36,763 nucleotides of DNA, from contig NZ_CDBT01000043.1 in NCBI RefSeq assembly GCF_000819765.1, positions 1 through 36,763 of the forward strand, given 5' to 3'. The notes under the pieces are model-generated. The model was not told the origin of the DNA. It saw only the letters and a program-made list of their open reading frames with translations, and did no database searches. The first letter of the stretch is position 1, and every line of letters begins with the position of its first letter. Below, piece after piece: positions 9,683 through 18,073 of the stretch. This stretch comes from Aeromonas bivalvium. Its GTDB lineage: Bacteria > Pseudomonadota > Gammaproteobacteria > Enterobacterales > Aeromonadaceae. Position numbers and translations under genes: made by a program.

Positions 9683-9780
9683 CTCACGGAACCCAGGTAA
9701 AGGGCAAACCGGCAGTGATGCCGGGACGCAAAGCCTCCGATCTGCCTCATTGAGCCAGACAGCGGGGTTTCCCGGGGTGA
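9683..9780 (+). promoter_or_regulatory. Cyclic-di-GMP-I riboswitch (GEMM-I)
   Basis: The conserved core is present: AGGGCAAACC (9701-9710), GGGACGCAAAGCCTCC from 9723, and GCGGGGTTTCC near 9762-9772 as the closing strand. Between the first two lies the stem CCGGCA/TGCCGG capped by GTGA, a GNRA tetraloop as in the Vibrio cholerae Vc2 aptamer. The second helix (TCTG/CAGA with a CTC-ATT-GAG tip) is shorter than in Vc2. The class binds c-di-GMP and is known in gammaproteobacteria near chitin-related genes. It sits between a promoter and the chitinase start, about 110 bases upstream of the ATG, so it very probably controls that gene. Whether the ligand turns it on or off cannot be read directly. 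Confidence 0.88.
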
Positions 9781-9891
9781 CATGAGGGTATGTGGCCCCG
9801 TCCAAGGCCTGTTGTCGTCCCCTTTTTCCTCCCTGTTGCGATTGCGCTTTTCCCGGTCTTAACGCCAAGACAAAACAAGGATGATAACAAT

Positions 9892-12800
9892 ATGCAACAG
9901 ACCCTCAGGCCCAGCAGGCTCGCCATGCTGGTTGCCCTTGCGGCCATGCCCGCCTGGGCGCAGGCCGCCTATCCCGCCTATCAGGCCGGGACTGCCTATC
10001 AGGCTGGCGATATCGTCAGCAACGTCGGCAACCTCTATGAGTGCAAGGCGTTTCCCTATTCTGGCTGGTGCGGGGCTTCCCCTTATCACTACGAGCCCGG
10101 GGTCGGTGCCGTCTGGACCGATGCCTGGACCCTGTCTCAGGACCCCAACCCGCCCGGGCCCGAGCTGCCTGAGCTGACCCTCTCTTCCCCTGCCGCCGGC
10201 AGCTCTGTGAGCGAAGGGGCCGAACTAGCCCTGGCCGTGACCCTGACCGGTGGCAGCACAGCGGTCGCCCAGGTGGTCTACCTGGTGGATGGCAGCCAGG
10301 TCGCCGTGGCCACGGCCGCCCCCTGGTCCGCCAGCTGGTCCGCCAGCGGCGTCGGCCCCCATCAGGTCACGGCCCGTGCCCTGGACAAGGATGGCAACAG
10401 CCTGGATGAAGCCCAGGTCGCCGTGACCGTGACCGCCGTGGTGGCCCCCGAGGCGCCTCAGGTCAGCATCGCCAGCCCTGCCGCGGGTGCCAAGCTGACC
10501 CTGGGCCGCGCCGTCACCGTGACCGGCAATGTCACCGATGCCAACGACGATGTGGCCAAGGTCGAGCTGTATGTCGATGGCAAGAAGGTATCTGAAGACA
10601 GCAGCGCCCCCTGGCAGCTGGGCTGGACCCCGCAAACCAAGGGCAGCGCCGCCCTGACCCTGGTTGCCGTGGACAGCCAGAGCCTGTCCGGCGAGTCGGC
10701 TCCCGTGTCGGTCAGCGTCGAAGAGGCCGCCCTGCCGCCCACCGGCGGCAATCTCTCCTGCGACGTGCGCCAGATCTACCGCGCCGACGGCAGCGAGTGC
10801 ATGGGGGATGACCATGGCCGCCGCGTCATCGGTTACTTCACCTCCTGGCGCACCGGCAAGAATGGTCTGCCCTCCTACCTGGTGGGCGACATCCCCTGGG
10901 ACAAGATCACCCACATCAACTATGCCTTCGCGGCGGTGGACGAGCAGAGCCATGTCATCAAGGTGGATGATTCCGCCACCAAGATGACCTGGGACGGAGT
11001 GCCGGGCGCCGAGATGGATCCCGAATTTGCCTACCAGGGCCACTTCAACCTGCTGTCGAAGTACAAGAAGCAGTATCCGGACGTGAAGACCCTGATCTCG
11101 GTCGGGGGCTGGGCCGATACCCGCGGCTTCTACACCGCCACCACCAAGGGTGACTGCTCGGTCAACACCGCCGGCATCAACGCCTTCGCCGATTCGGCGG
11201 TGAACTTCATCCGCCAGTACGGCTTCGACGGGGTGGATGTGGATTACGAGTATCCGACCTCCATGAAGGATGCGGGCAACCCCAACGACTTCCCGCTCTC
11301 CAACCAGTGCCGCGGCAAGTTGTTTGCGAACTATGAAGTGCTGATGAAGACACTGCGCGAGCGGCTCGACAGCGCCGGAACCGAGGACGGTCGCAAATAC
11401 ATGCTGACCATCGCCTCGCCGGCGTCGGCCTATCTGCTGCGCGGCATGGAAAACTTCCAGGTCACCCAGTACCTGGACTACGTCAACCTGATGACCTATG
11501 ACTTCCACGGTGCCTGGAACCACTTCGTCGGCCACAACGCCGCCCTGTTCGACAACAAGGCGGATCCCGAGCTGGCCCAGTGGGGTGTCTACACCCAGGC
11601 CCAGTTTGGCGGCATCGGCTATCTCAACTCCGCCTGGGCGGCCCACTACTTCCGCGGCGCCATGGCGGCGGGCAAGATCAACATAGGGGTGCCTTATTAC
11701 ACCCGTGGCTGGCAGGGGGTCACCGGTGGCACCCACGGTCTGGGTGGCAAGGCGGCGCTGCCGAGCCAGAGCGACTGCCAGCCGGGCACGGGTGGCAGCA
11801 CCATCCCCTGCGGCAATGGTGCGGTCGGCATCGACAACATCTGGCATGATCTTGACAAGAACGGCAACGAGATCGGCGGTGGCGCCGTCCCCATGTGGCA
11901 CGCCAAGAACCTGGAGCACGCGGCCAGCCTCGGCATCACCAGCATGCCGAGCTATGGCGCGGCCTGGGGCCTGGATGCCAACAACCCGGCCGACGTGATG
12001 CAGGGCCAGTATGTGCGTTACTACGATGACAAGGCGCACTCGCCCTGGCTGTGGAACGAGCAGAAGAAGGTATTCCTCTCCACCGAAGATGAAGAGTCCA
12101 TGGGCCACAAGCTCGACTACATCATCAAGCGGGGACTGGGGGGCGTCATGTTCTGGGAGATGGCGGGGGACTATGACTTTGATCCCGCCAAGAACGAGTA
12201 CGTGATGGGCAGCACCCTGACCAGCCTGGCATATGACAAGTTCGCCACGGCGAGCCAGGCCAGCCTGCAACAGAACGATCTGCCGGCCCCGGCCGCCCAG
12301 CTCGACATCGGCGTGAGCCTCTCCGGCTTCAAGGAAGGGGACTCCAACTACCCGCTCAATCCGACGCTTAAACTCACCAACAACTCGACCCAGACCATTC
12401 CGGGCGGCACCCGCATCGAGTTCCTGATGCCCACCTCCACCTCCGACACCATCACCGACCAGAGCGGTATGGGGCTGAAAGTCGTGGAGAGCGGCGGCAA
12501 CCAGAACTCCGACGGCATCGCCAATGAGAAGGACTTCCACAAGGTGGCTCTGACGCTGCCGGGTTGGAAGGCCTGGGCGCCGGGCACCGAGGTGGAAGTG
12601 GCCATGACCTACTATCTGCCGGCCGCAGGCGTGCCAAGCGGCATCCGTTTGATTGCCGGCAGCCAGACCATAGGCCTGAAGTCCGACTTCCCGGCCCTGG
12701 CGGAGGCCGTGCTGGGGGGGAGCAGTGGTGGTGACGGTGGTAGCGGTGGCACCACCTGCGCCAGCCAGAGCGTGGATCCGGCGGCCTATCCGGCTTATCC

Positions 12801-12936
12801 GAGCTGGCCGCGCGGGGATCACGCCAGCGGCAACGACCGCATGACCAACGGCAAGGCGGTCTGGCAGGCCAACTGGTGGACCAGCAGCGAACCCAAGGCG
12901 GGCGACGGCAGCTGGAAGCTGATCTGTAACTACTGA
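9892..12936 (+). CDS. Secreted multidomain GH18 chitinase
   Basis: 1014 residues from ATG 9892, preceded by AAGG; an in-frame upstream start at 9790 would place the start beside the riboswitch and bury the signal peptide. A Sec signal peptide ends near AQA/AYP (residues 25/26). Then come an N-terminal CBM5/12-like chitin-binding module (Tyr/Trp-rich, about 26-85), two Ig-like modules beginning SSPAAGSS and IASPAAGA (about 100-285), the GH18 barrel (about 300-790) with catalytic motif DGVDVDYEYP and acid Glu453, a beta-rich C-terminal domain resembling the ChiC domain (about 805-930), a Gly/Ser linker and a second CBM5/12 ending GDGSWKLICNY. It hydrolyses chitin outside the cell, probably exported by type II secretion. 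Expression is probably tied to c-di-GMP through the leader riboswitch. Confidence 0.95.
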   Translation: MQQTLRPSRLAMLVALAAMPAWAQAAYPAYQAGTAYQAGDIVSNVGNLYECKAFPYSGWCGASPYHYEPGVGAVWTDAWTLSQDPNPPGPELPELTLSSPAAGSSVSEGAELALAVTLTGGSTAVAQVVYLVDGSQVAVATAAPWSASWSASGVGPHQVTARALDKDGNSLDEAQVAVTVTAVVAPEAPQVSIASPAAGAKLTLGRAVTVTGNVTDANDDVAKVELYVDGKKVSEDSSAPWQLGWTPQTKGSAALTLVAVDSQSLSGESAPVSVSVEEAALPPTGGNLSCDVRQIYRADGSECMGDDHGRRVIGYFTSWRTGKNGLPSYLVGDIPWDKITHINYAFAAVDEQSHVIKVDDSATKMTWDGVPGAEMDPEFAYQGHFNLLSKYKKQYPDVKTLISVGGWADTRGFYTATTKGDCSVNTAGINAFADSAVNFIRQYGFDGVDVDYEYPTSMKDAGNPNDFPLSNQCRGKLFANYEVLMKTLRERLDSAGTEDGRKYMLTIASPASAYLLRGMENFQVTQYLDYVNLMTYDFHGAWNHFVGHNAALFDNKADPELAQWGVYTQAQFGGIGYLNSAWAAHYFRGAMAAGKINIGVPYYTRGWQGVTGGTHGLGGKAALPSQSDCQPGTGGSTIPCGNGAVGIDNIWHDLDKNGNEIGGGAVPMWHAKNLEHAASLGITSMPSYGAAWGLDANNPADVMQGQYVRYYDDKAHSPWLWNEQKKVFLSTEDEESMGHKLDYIIKRGLGGVMFWEMAGDYDFDPAKNEYVMGSTLTSLAYDKFATASQASLQQNDLPAPAAQLDIGVSLSGFKEGDSNYPLNPTLKLTNNSTQTIPGGTRIEFLMPTSTSDTITDQSGMGLKVVESGGNQNSDGIANEKDFHKVALTLPGWKAWAPGTEVEVAMTYYLPAAGVPSGIRLIAGSQTIGLKSDFPALAEAVLGGSSGGDGGSGGTTCASQSVDPAAYPAYPSWPRGDHASGNDRMTNGKAVWQANWWTSSEPKAGDGSWKLICNY

Positions 12937-12950
12937 GTTGCCACGGCGAG

Positions 12951-12989
12951 TGGACCAGTCGCGAGCCCAGAGCGGGCGACGGCAGCTGG
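12951..12989 (+). pseudogene. Decayed copy of the chitinase terminal chitin-binding motif
   Basis: This stretch after the stop codon matches 12877-12915 inside the gene at 34 of 39 bases with no gaps. Translated in its own frame it reads WTSREPRAGDGSW against WTSSEPKAGDGSW in the gene. The offset of 74 bases puts it out of frame with the gene, so it is not translated as part of the enzyme. It looks like the remains of a tandem duplication of the last chitin-binding module. Confidence 0.75.
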
Positions 12990-13021
12990 TCTGCAACGAT
13001 GGAAACTGGCATTGATAGCGT

Positions 13022-13048
13022 AAACGGGGCCCCTGGCCCCGTTTTTTT
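13022..13048 (+). terminator. Intrinsic terminator of the chitinase gene
   Basis: A ten-base-pair stem (AAACGGGGCC arms, CCT loop) followed by a run of seven T. Confidence 0.95.
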
Positions 13049-13155
13049 ATCAAGAAAATCCATGGGCTGGCCGACATAACATAGCAAGAGCCATGGTAGC
13101 GGGATCGGCGAGTCCCTATACTGGGCCAGCATTCTGATAGGGAGATAAGGGAGTC

Positions 13156-14097
13156 ATGGCGAGCATATTGGATTCAGTGGATCAACGTACCCAGCTGGTA
13201 GGGGAGAATCGCCTGGAGCTGTTGCTGTTTCGACTCGGCTCCCGCCAGCTGTTTGCCATCAATGTGTTCAAGGTGCGGGAGGTGGTGAAACTGCCCCGCC
13301 TGAACAAGATGCCGGGGTCCCACCACAACATCAGCGGCGTGGCCAACATCCGTGGGGTCTCCATTCCCGTCATCGATCTGCGCAGCGCCATCGGCATGCG
13401 GGGTCAGGGTGTCGAGGGGGAGGCCAATCTCATCATCACAGAGTACAACCGCACCATACAGGGCTTCCTGGTCGGCCAGGTGGCCAACATAGTCAACATG
13501 ACCTGGAAGGACATACTGCCGCCGCCCCGTTCGGCCGGGCGCGCCAACTATCTCACCGCCATCACCCGGTTGCGGGAGGGAGAGAGCGAGCAGATCGTCG
13601 AGATCATCGATGTGGAGAAGGTGCTGGCGGAGATCATCACCTACGACATCCGCATCTCTGAGTCCGTGCTGGATAGGGCATTGCTGCCGCAGATGGCGGG
13701 GCGCAAGGTGTTGATCGTCGATGACTCCAGCACGGCACGCAACCTCATCCGTGACACCCTGGCCCAGCTCGGGCTCGAGGTGATCGAATGCCAAGATGGC
13801 CTGCAGGCCCTGACCCTGCTCAAACGCTGGTGCGATGAAGGCAAGAAGGTGACCGACGAGCTATTGCTGATGATCACCGATGCCGAGATGCCCGAGATGG
13901 ACGGCTATCGCCTCACCCACGAGGTGCGCAGCGATCCGCGCATGGGGGAGCTCTTCATCACCCTCAACACCTCCCTGAGCGGCAACTTCAACGAGGCCAT
14001 GGTGAAGAAGGTGGGCTGCGATCGCTTCATCTCCAAGTTCCAGCCAGACCTGCTGGTGGGGGTGGCACAGGAGCGGCTGCGCCAGTTGCTGGGCTGA
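13156..14097 (+). CDS. cheV: Chemotaxis coupling protein CheV (CheW-REC fusion)
   Basis: 313 residues. The N-terminal CheW-like domain (about 18-160) couples receptors to CheA. The C-terminal receiver domain (about 183-313) has the acidic pair at Asp189-Asp190 (VLIVDDSS) and the phosphoacceptor Asp242 in ITDAEMPEMDGY. CheV is thought to tune receptor-kinase coupling, its phosphorylation aiding adaptation. ATG 13156 follows GGGAGTC-type purine-rich sequence. It is monocistronic between two terminators and far from any che operon in this window, so it may serve receptors such as the dCache receptor at 4729-6834, though no specific pairing is shown. Confidence 0.96.
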   Translation: MASILDSVDQRTQLVGENRLELLLFRLGSRQLFAINVFKVREVVKLPRLNKMPGSHHNISGVANIRGVSIPVIDLRSAIGMRGQGVEGEANLIITEYNRTIQGFLVGQVANIVNMTWKDILPPPRSAGRANYLTAITRLREGESEQIVEIIDVEKVLAEIITYDIRISESVLDRALLPQMAGRKVLIVDDSSTARNLIRDTLAQLGLEVIECQDGLQALTLLKRWCDEGKKVTDELLLMITDAEMPEMDGYRLTHEVRSDPRMGELFITLNTSLSGNFNEAMVKKVGCDRFISKFQPDLLVGVAQERLRQLLG

Positions 14098-14118
14098 GGA
14101 GCAAGACAGATTGACGCA

Positions 14119-14150
14119 CAGAGGGTCGGCCTGCGCCGGCCCTCTGTTCA
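14119..14150. terminator. Hairpin shared by convergent cheV and tesA
   Basis: A twelve-base stem with one G-T wobble (CAGAGGGTCGGC arms, CTGC loop) lies between the converging stop codons. The T runs are short on both sides (TTCATT on the plus strand). Confidence 0.65.
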
Positions 14151-14164
14151 TTGGCAAGAGGCCA

Positions 14165-14770
14165 TCACTGGCTCAGCAAAGGTTCGACGAAGCGGGCAAC
14201 CTTGTCGCGGATCAGCGGCTGCGCCTCGGCCTTGGGGTGGATGCCATCATTCAGCATGAGTTCAGGGCGGGTGACAATATCATCGAGGAAGAAGGGCAGC
14301 AGCGGTCGCGCCTGCTCGGCGGCGAGCTCAGGGAAGATCTGCTCGAACTGGCGCAGGTAGCGGGCCCCATAGTTGGGGGGCAGCTGGATCTGGGTCAGTA
14401 TGGTGCGGATCCCTTTTCGTTCGGCCATCGTAAGCATCTTCGCCAGGTTTTGGCGGGTGAGGGCAGGGGGGAAACCCCGCAGGCCATCGTTGCCCCCCAG
14501 CTCGATCAGCAGCCAGTCCGGCTTGTGCTCCTCGAGCAAGACGGGCAGTCTGGTGAGGGCCCCCTGAGTGGTTTCACCGCTGATGCTGGCATTGATCAGC
14601 CGGTGCTGTCCGCCAGCCTCCTGCCACTGCTGTCCGAGCAGGGCAGGCCAACTCTGGTCGGCCGGCATCTGGTAACCGGCGCTCAGGCTGTCGCCCAGCA
14701 CCAGCAGGGTCTGCGCCTGCACTGAAGCGGTTGCCATCATCCACATTAAGGCGAACAGGATACGCGCCAT
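14165..14770 (-). CDS. tesA: Acyl-CoA thioesterase I / lysophospholipase (TesA), GDSL family
   Basis: A 201-residue periplasmic SGNH hydrolase from ATG 14770. The signal peptide (MARILFALMWMMATASVQA) ends before QTLLVLGDSLSAGY, which holds the nucleophile Ser in the GDSL motif; GGND supplies oxyanion-hole residues and DGIHP near the end supplies the Asp-His pair. It cleaves fatty acyl thioesters and lysophospholipids. An upstream in-frame ATG at 14788 would add six residues before a complete signal peptide and is less likely. The start overlaps the start of ybbA head to head by two bases, the same divergent linkage as E. coli tesA-ybbA. Confidence 0.95.
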   Translation of the reverse strand: MARILFALMWMMATASVQAQTLLVLGDSLSAGYQMPADQSWPALLGQQWQEAGGQHRLINASISGETTQGALTRLPVLLEEHKPDWLLIELGGNDGLRGFPPALTRQNLAKMLTMAERKGIRTILTQIQLPPNYGARYLRQFEQIFPELAAEQARPLLPFFLDDIVTRPELMLNDGIHPKAEAQPLIRDKVARFVEPLLSQ

Positions 14771-15491
14771 GACTTCAACTCCCATCATTTCGATTAATCA
14801 CCTCGGCAAGTCGGTGCGCCTCGGCAGTGACAATCTGACCATCCTTGAGGGGATCTCGCTGCAAGTCAAGGCGGGGGAGACCCTGGCCCTGGTCGGGGCC
14901 TCCGGTTCGGGCAAGTCGACCCTGCTCGGCCTCTTGGCCGGGCTGGACTTGCCGAGCAGCGGCGAGATCCGCATCCAGGGTCACTCCCTCGGCGAGCTCG
15001 ATGAAGAGGGGCGTGCCCGGCTGCGGGCCGACCATATCGGCTTCGTGTTCCAATCCTTTCTGCTGCTGCCGACCCTGAGCGCCCTGGAGAACGTCATGCT
15101 GCCCGCCGAGCTGCGGGGCGAGCAGGATTGCGAGCCCAGGGCCCGTGAGCTGCTGGCGGCGGTGGGCCTGAAAGAGAGAGTGGATCACCTGCCGCCCCGC
15201 CTGTCCGGCGGCGAACAGCAGCGGGTCGCCATCGCCCGGGCCTTCATGACCCGGCCCAGTCTGCTGCTGGCGGACGAGCCGACCGGCAACCTCGACAGCA
15301 AGACAGGCGAGACCGTCATCGAACTCTTGTTCGATCTCAATCGCCGCCATGGCACCACACTGGTGGTGGTCACGCACGATCTGGCCCTGGCCCAGCGCTG
15401 TCAGCGTCAGCTGACCATGGCCGGCGGCCGCTTGCAGGATGACGCCGGGGTGGATGCCCGGGTGCAGCCGAGCCCGGCCTCCGTTCGCTGA
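14769..15491 (+). CDS. ybbA: ABC transporter ATPase YbbA
   Basis: 240 residues with every ABC motif: Walker A GASGSGKST, signature LSGGEQQRVAIARA, Walker B LLLADEPTGNLD and the switch His in VVTHD. It belongs to the LolD/MacB-like branch whose ATPases pair with FtsX-type permeases. The partner is the next gene, 53 bases downstream. The genomic link with periplasmic TesA, kept from E. coli, suggests the transporter and the esterase act on a common hydrophobic substrate at the inner membrane; this is inference from context. Confidence 0.95.
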   Translation: MTSTPIISINHLGKSVRLGSDNLTILEGISLQVKAGETLALVGASGSGKSTLLGLLAGLDLPSSGEIRIQGHSLGELDEEGRARLRADHIGFVFQSFLLLPTLSALENVMLPAELRGEQDCEPRARELLAAVGLKERVDHLPPRLSGGEQQRVAIARAFMTRPSLLLADEPTGNLDSKTGETVIELLFDLNRRHGTTLVVVTHDLALAQRCQRQLTMAGGRLQDDAGVDARVQPSPASVR

Positions 15492-15544
15492 CGCGCGATG
15501 AAACACCCGGGGTGGCAGGCATGCCCGTTCGATAGGGAGCAAGA

Positions 15545-17983
15545 ATGACTCATGTACGATTGGCGCTGCGATTGCTGCGCCGGGAAGGGGCCAGCGGCGA
15601 GTTGCGCTGGTTCGTGCTGGCGCTGGCGCTCTGTGTCGCCTGTGTGCTGAGCGTGGCCCTGGTGGCGGATCGGCTGGATGCAGGCCTCAAGGCCTCGGGC
15701 CGCGACTTTATCGGGGCGGATCGGGCCATTGGCACGGGGCGGGCCCTGGATCCTGCCTGGCTGGCTCGGGCGCAGCAGGAGAAGGTGGCGGTGCAGGCCA
15801 CCGTCAGCTTCAACAGCATGCTGTTTCACGGCGACGCTTTCCAGCTCGCCTCCATCCGCGCTGTCCCCGACGGCTTCCCCTTCTACGGCAAGCTGGAGCT
15901 GGAACCCCAGCGCGCCCCCATGCCGGGGGAGATCTGGCTGTCGGCCCGGCTGATGCAGCTGCTGGGTGCCAGCACTGGGGAGGTGCTGGAGGTGGGCAAC
16001 ACCCATCTCAAGGTGGCGGGTCTGCTCGGCCGGGAGCCGGATCAGGGCTTCAGCCCCTTCCTGCTGGCCCCCAGGGCGCTGATCCACAGCGATGACATAG
16101 AGGCGACCGGCGCCCTGCTGCCCGCCAGCCGCCAGCAGTGGCGTTACCTCTTTCAAGGGGAGCGGGCCGACATAGGTCGCTTCGAAGCCTGGATCAAGCC
16201 CAAGCTGGTGGCGGGCCAGAAGTGGGTGACCCCGGACGATCAGGGCTCCCAGGTCGGTCGCTCCCTGGCCAATGCCGAACGCTTCTTCCGCCTCGCCTCC
16301 CTGGCCGGGGTGCTGCTCGGTGCCCTGGCCATGGGGATCGCCGTGCGGCATTTCGCCGAGCGCCAGACCAGCATGGTGGCCCTGCTCAAGACGCTCGGCG
16401 CCTCCAGGGGCAGTCTGTGGCGGCTGATGGGCACACTGCTGCTCAGCCTCACCTTGGTGGGCGCCCTGCTGGGTCTGGCCGCAGGCAGCCTGATGCAGTG
16501 GCTCACCCTGCAGCTCCTTGGCAACCTGCTGCCACCGGATCTGCCGCCCCCCTCCTGGCGCCCCTTCGCCCTGGGGCTGGCGGTCGCGCTCTTCATCACC
16601 CTGCTGCTCGCCTTCATCCCCTTCCTGCGCCTGCTCAAGGTACCGCCACTGCGGGTGCTGCGCCGGGAGCTCTCCGCCAGCGTGCCGACCTGGCTGGCGC
16701 TGCCGGTCGGCCTGCTGGGGCTGTTTGGTCTGGTGTGGGGCTTCACCGCCGACTGGGGGCTGGCCCTGGGGTTGGTCGCCGGCATGGGGCTGTTGATGGC
16801 GCTGCTGGCACTGATGGCGGCCGGGCTGCTCAGGCTGGGCAGCCGTCTCAAGGGGCCCCATGCCCTGCGCCTGGCCCTGGCCCATCTCTCCCGGGAACGG
16901 GGGGCCGGGCTGTTCCAGCTGGCGGGCTTTGCCCTGGCGCTCATGCTGTTTGGTCTGCTCTGGGCGGCCCGGGTCGATCTGCTCGACGAGTTCTCCGCCC
17001 GCCTGCCGGCGGACGCGCCGAACCGCTTCCTGGTCAACATCGCCAGCGAGGAGCGCCTTCCCATCCTCGCCGCCCTCGGCGAGGCGGGGGCGGTGACCTC
17101 GGACTTCTACCCCATGGTGCGCGGTCGCCTGAGCAGCATCGCCGGCGAGGCGGTGGGCCCCAACGGCCGGGAGGGGATCGATCGGGAGCTGAACTTCACC
17201 AGCACGGCGCAGCTGCCTGCCGACAACCGCATCACCCAGGGGCGCTGGCTTGCGGGCAAGGGGGAGGTGTCGGTGGATGACGAGGTGGCCGAGAGGCTGG
17301 ATATCAAGCTAGGTGACACCCTGGGATTCAACATCGAGGGGCGCGAGTTCGAGGCGAGAGTCACCAGTTTGCGCCACATCAAGTGGGACAATATGCGCCC
17401 CAACTTCTACATGATCTTCTCCCCGGATCTGCTGGCCGATTTCTCACCCACCTGGCTCGGCAGCTATCGCCTGCCGGCCACAGGCAAGGCGGCGGAGGTG
17501 GCGCTCATTCGCCAATACCCCACCGTCTCCCTCATCGATGTGGATGATCTCATCGCCCGGCTGAGCCAGGTCTCCCAGCAGGTGAGCCGCGCCCTGGCCC
17601 TGATGCTGGGTCTGGTGACGGTGGCGGCCCTGCTGGTGCTGCTGACCCAGACCCAGGCCAGCATGGCGAGCCGCCGCCGCGAGCTGTTGCTGATGCGCAC
17701 CCTGGGGGCCGGCAGCCAGCTGCTGCAGCGGATGCTGCGCTGGGAGCTGGTGGCGACGGGCCTGCTGGCGGGCTTGTGCGGCGCGGCCGTGGTGGAGCTG
17801 GCGAGTCTGGGCCTGCAACTGGCCTGGTTCGAGGGTCAGTGGCAGTTCCACTGGTTCATCTGGCTGGGGCTGCCCGCCCTTGGCGCCCTGCTGGTCACTC
17901 TGGCCGGGCAGGGGATGCAGCGCCAGTTGCTGGCCGGCACCCTGAGCGATCGACTGCGGGGCCTGGGCCAGGGCCTGCTCTAG
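15545..17983 (+). CDS. ybbP: ABC transporter permease YbbP (FtsX-like)
   Basis: 812 residues, close to the E. coli length of about 804. One N-terminal membrane helix (about 20-42) is followed by a large periplasmic domain, then clusters of helices near residues 255-280, 295-320, 335-365, 375-425 and 455-475, a second periplasmic region, and three C-terminal helices after about residue 680. The duplicated FtsX layout (two FtsX domains, two periplasmic parts) is typical of the mechanotransmitting exporters. AGGGAG lies just before ATG 15545. It is in one operon with ybbA and ends at a strong terminator. The substrate is unknown. Confidence 0.93.
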   Translation: MTHVRLALRLLRREGASGELRWFVLALALCVACVLSVALVADRLDAGLKASGRDFIGADRAIGTGRALDPAWLARAQQEKVAVQATVSFNSMLFHGDAFQLASIRAVPDGFPFYGKLELEPQRAPMPGEIWLSARLMQLLGASTGEVLEVGNTHLKVAGLLGREPDQGFSPFLLAPRALIHSDDIEATGALLPASRQQWRYLFQGERADIGRFEAWIKPKLVAGQKWVTPDDQGSQVGRSLANAERFFRLASLAGVLLGALAMGIAVRHFAERQTSMVALLKTLGASRGSLWRLMGTLLLSLTLVGALLGLAAGSLMQWLTLQLLGNLLPPDLPPPSWRPFALGLAVALFITLLLAFIPFLRLLKVPPLRVLRRELSASVPTWLALPVGLLGLFGLVWGFTADWGLALGLVAGMGLLMALLALMAAGLLRLGSRLKGPHALRLALAHLSRERGAGLFQLAGFALALMLFGLLWAARVDLLDEFSARLPADAPNRFLVNIASEERLPILAALGEAGAVTSDFYPMVRGRLSSIAGEAVGPNGREGIDRELNFTSTAQLPADNRITQGRWLAGKGEVSVDDEVAERLDIKLGDTLGFNIEGREFEARVTSLRHIKWDNMRPNFYMIFSPDLLADFSPTWLGSYRLPATGKAAEVALIRQYPTVSLIDVDDLIARLSQVSQQVSRALALMLGLVTVAALLVLLTQTQASMASRRRELLLMRTLGAGSQLLQRMLRWELVATGLLAGLCGAAVVELASLGLQLAWFEGQWQFHWFIWLGLPALGALLVTLAGQGMQRQLLAGTLSDRLRGLGQGLL

Positions 17984-18025
17984 GACCAACCTGCCTTGCT
18001 GCGGCATGGCATACCATCACGACAC

Positions 18026-18055
18026 GAGCGCTTCCCCCCGGGGAGGCGCTCTTTT
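18026..18055 (+). terminator. Intrinsic terminator of ybbA-ybbP
   Basis: A twelve-base stem (GAGCGCTTCCCC with GGGGAGGCGCTC) with a two-base centre and one mismatch, followed by TTTT. Confidence 0.85.
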
Positions 18056-18073
18056 CTCGCGGGAGCGTCTGGG

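Noticed and set aside
10225..13077. Open frame of 950 codons antisense to the chitinase
   Set aside because: The chitinase on the other strand has clear domains and catalytic residues; the antisense translation is His/Gly/Val-rich without motifs.
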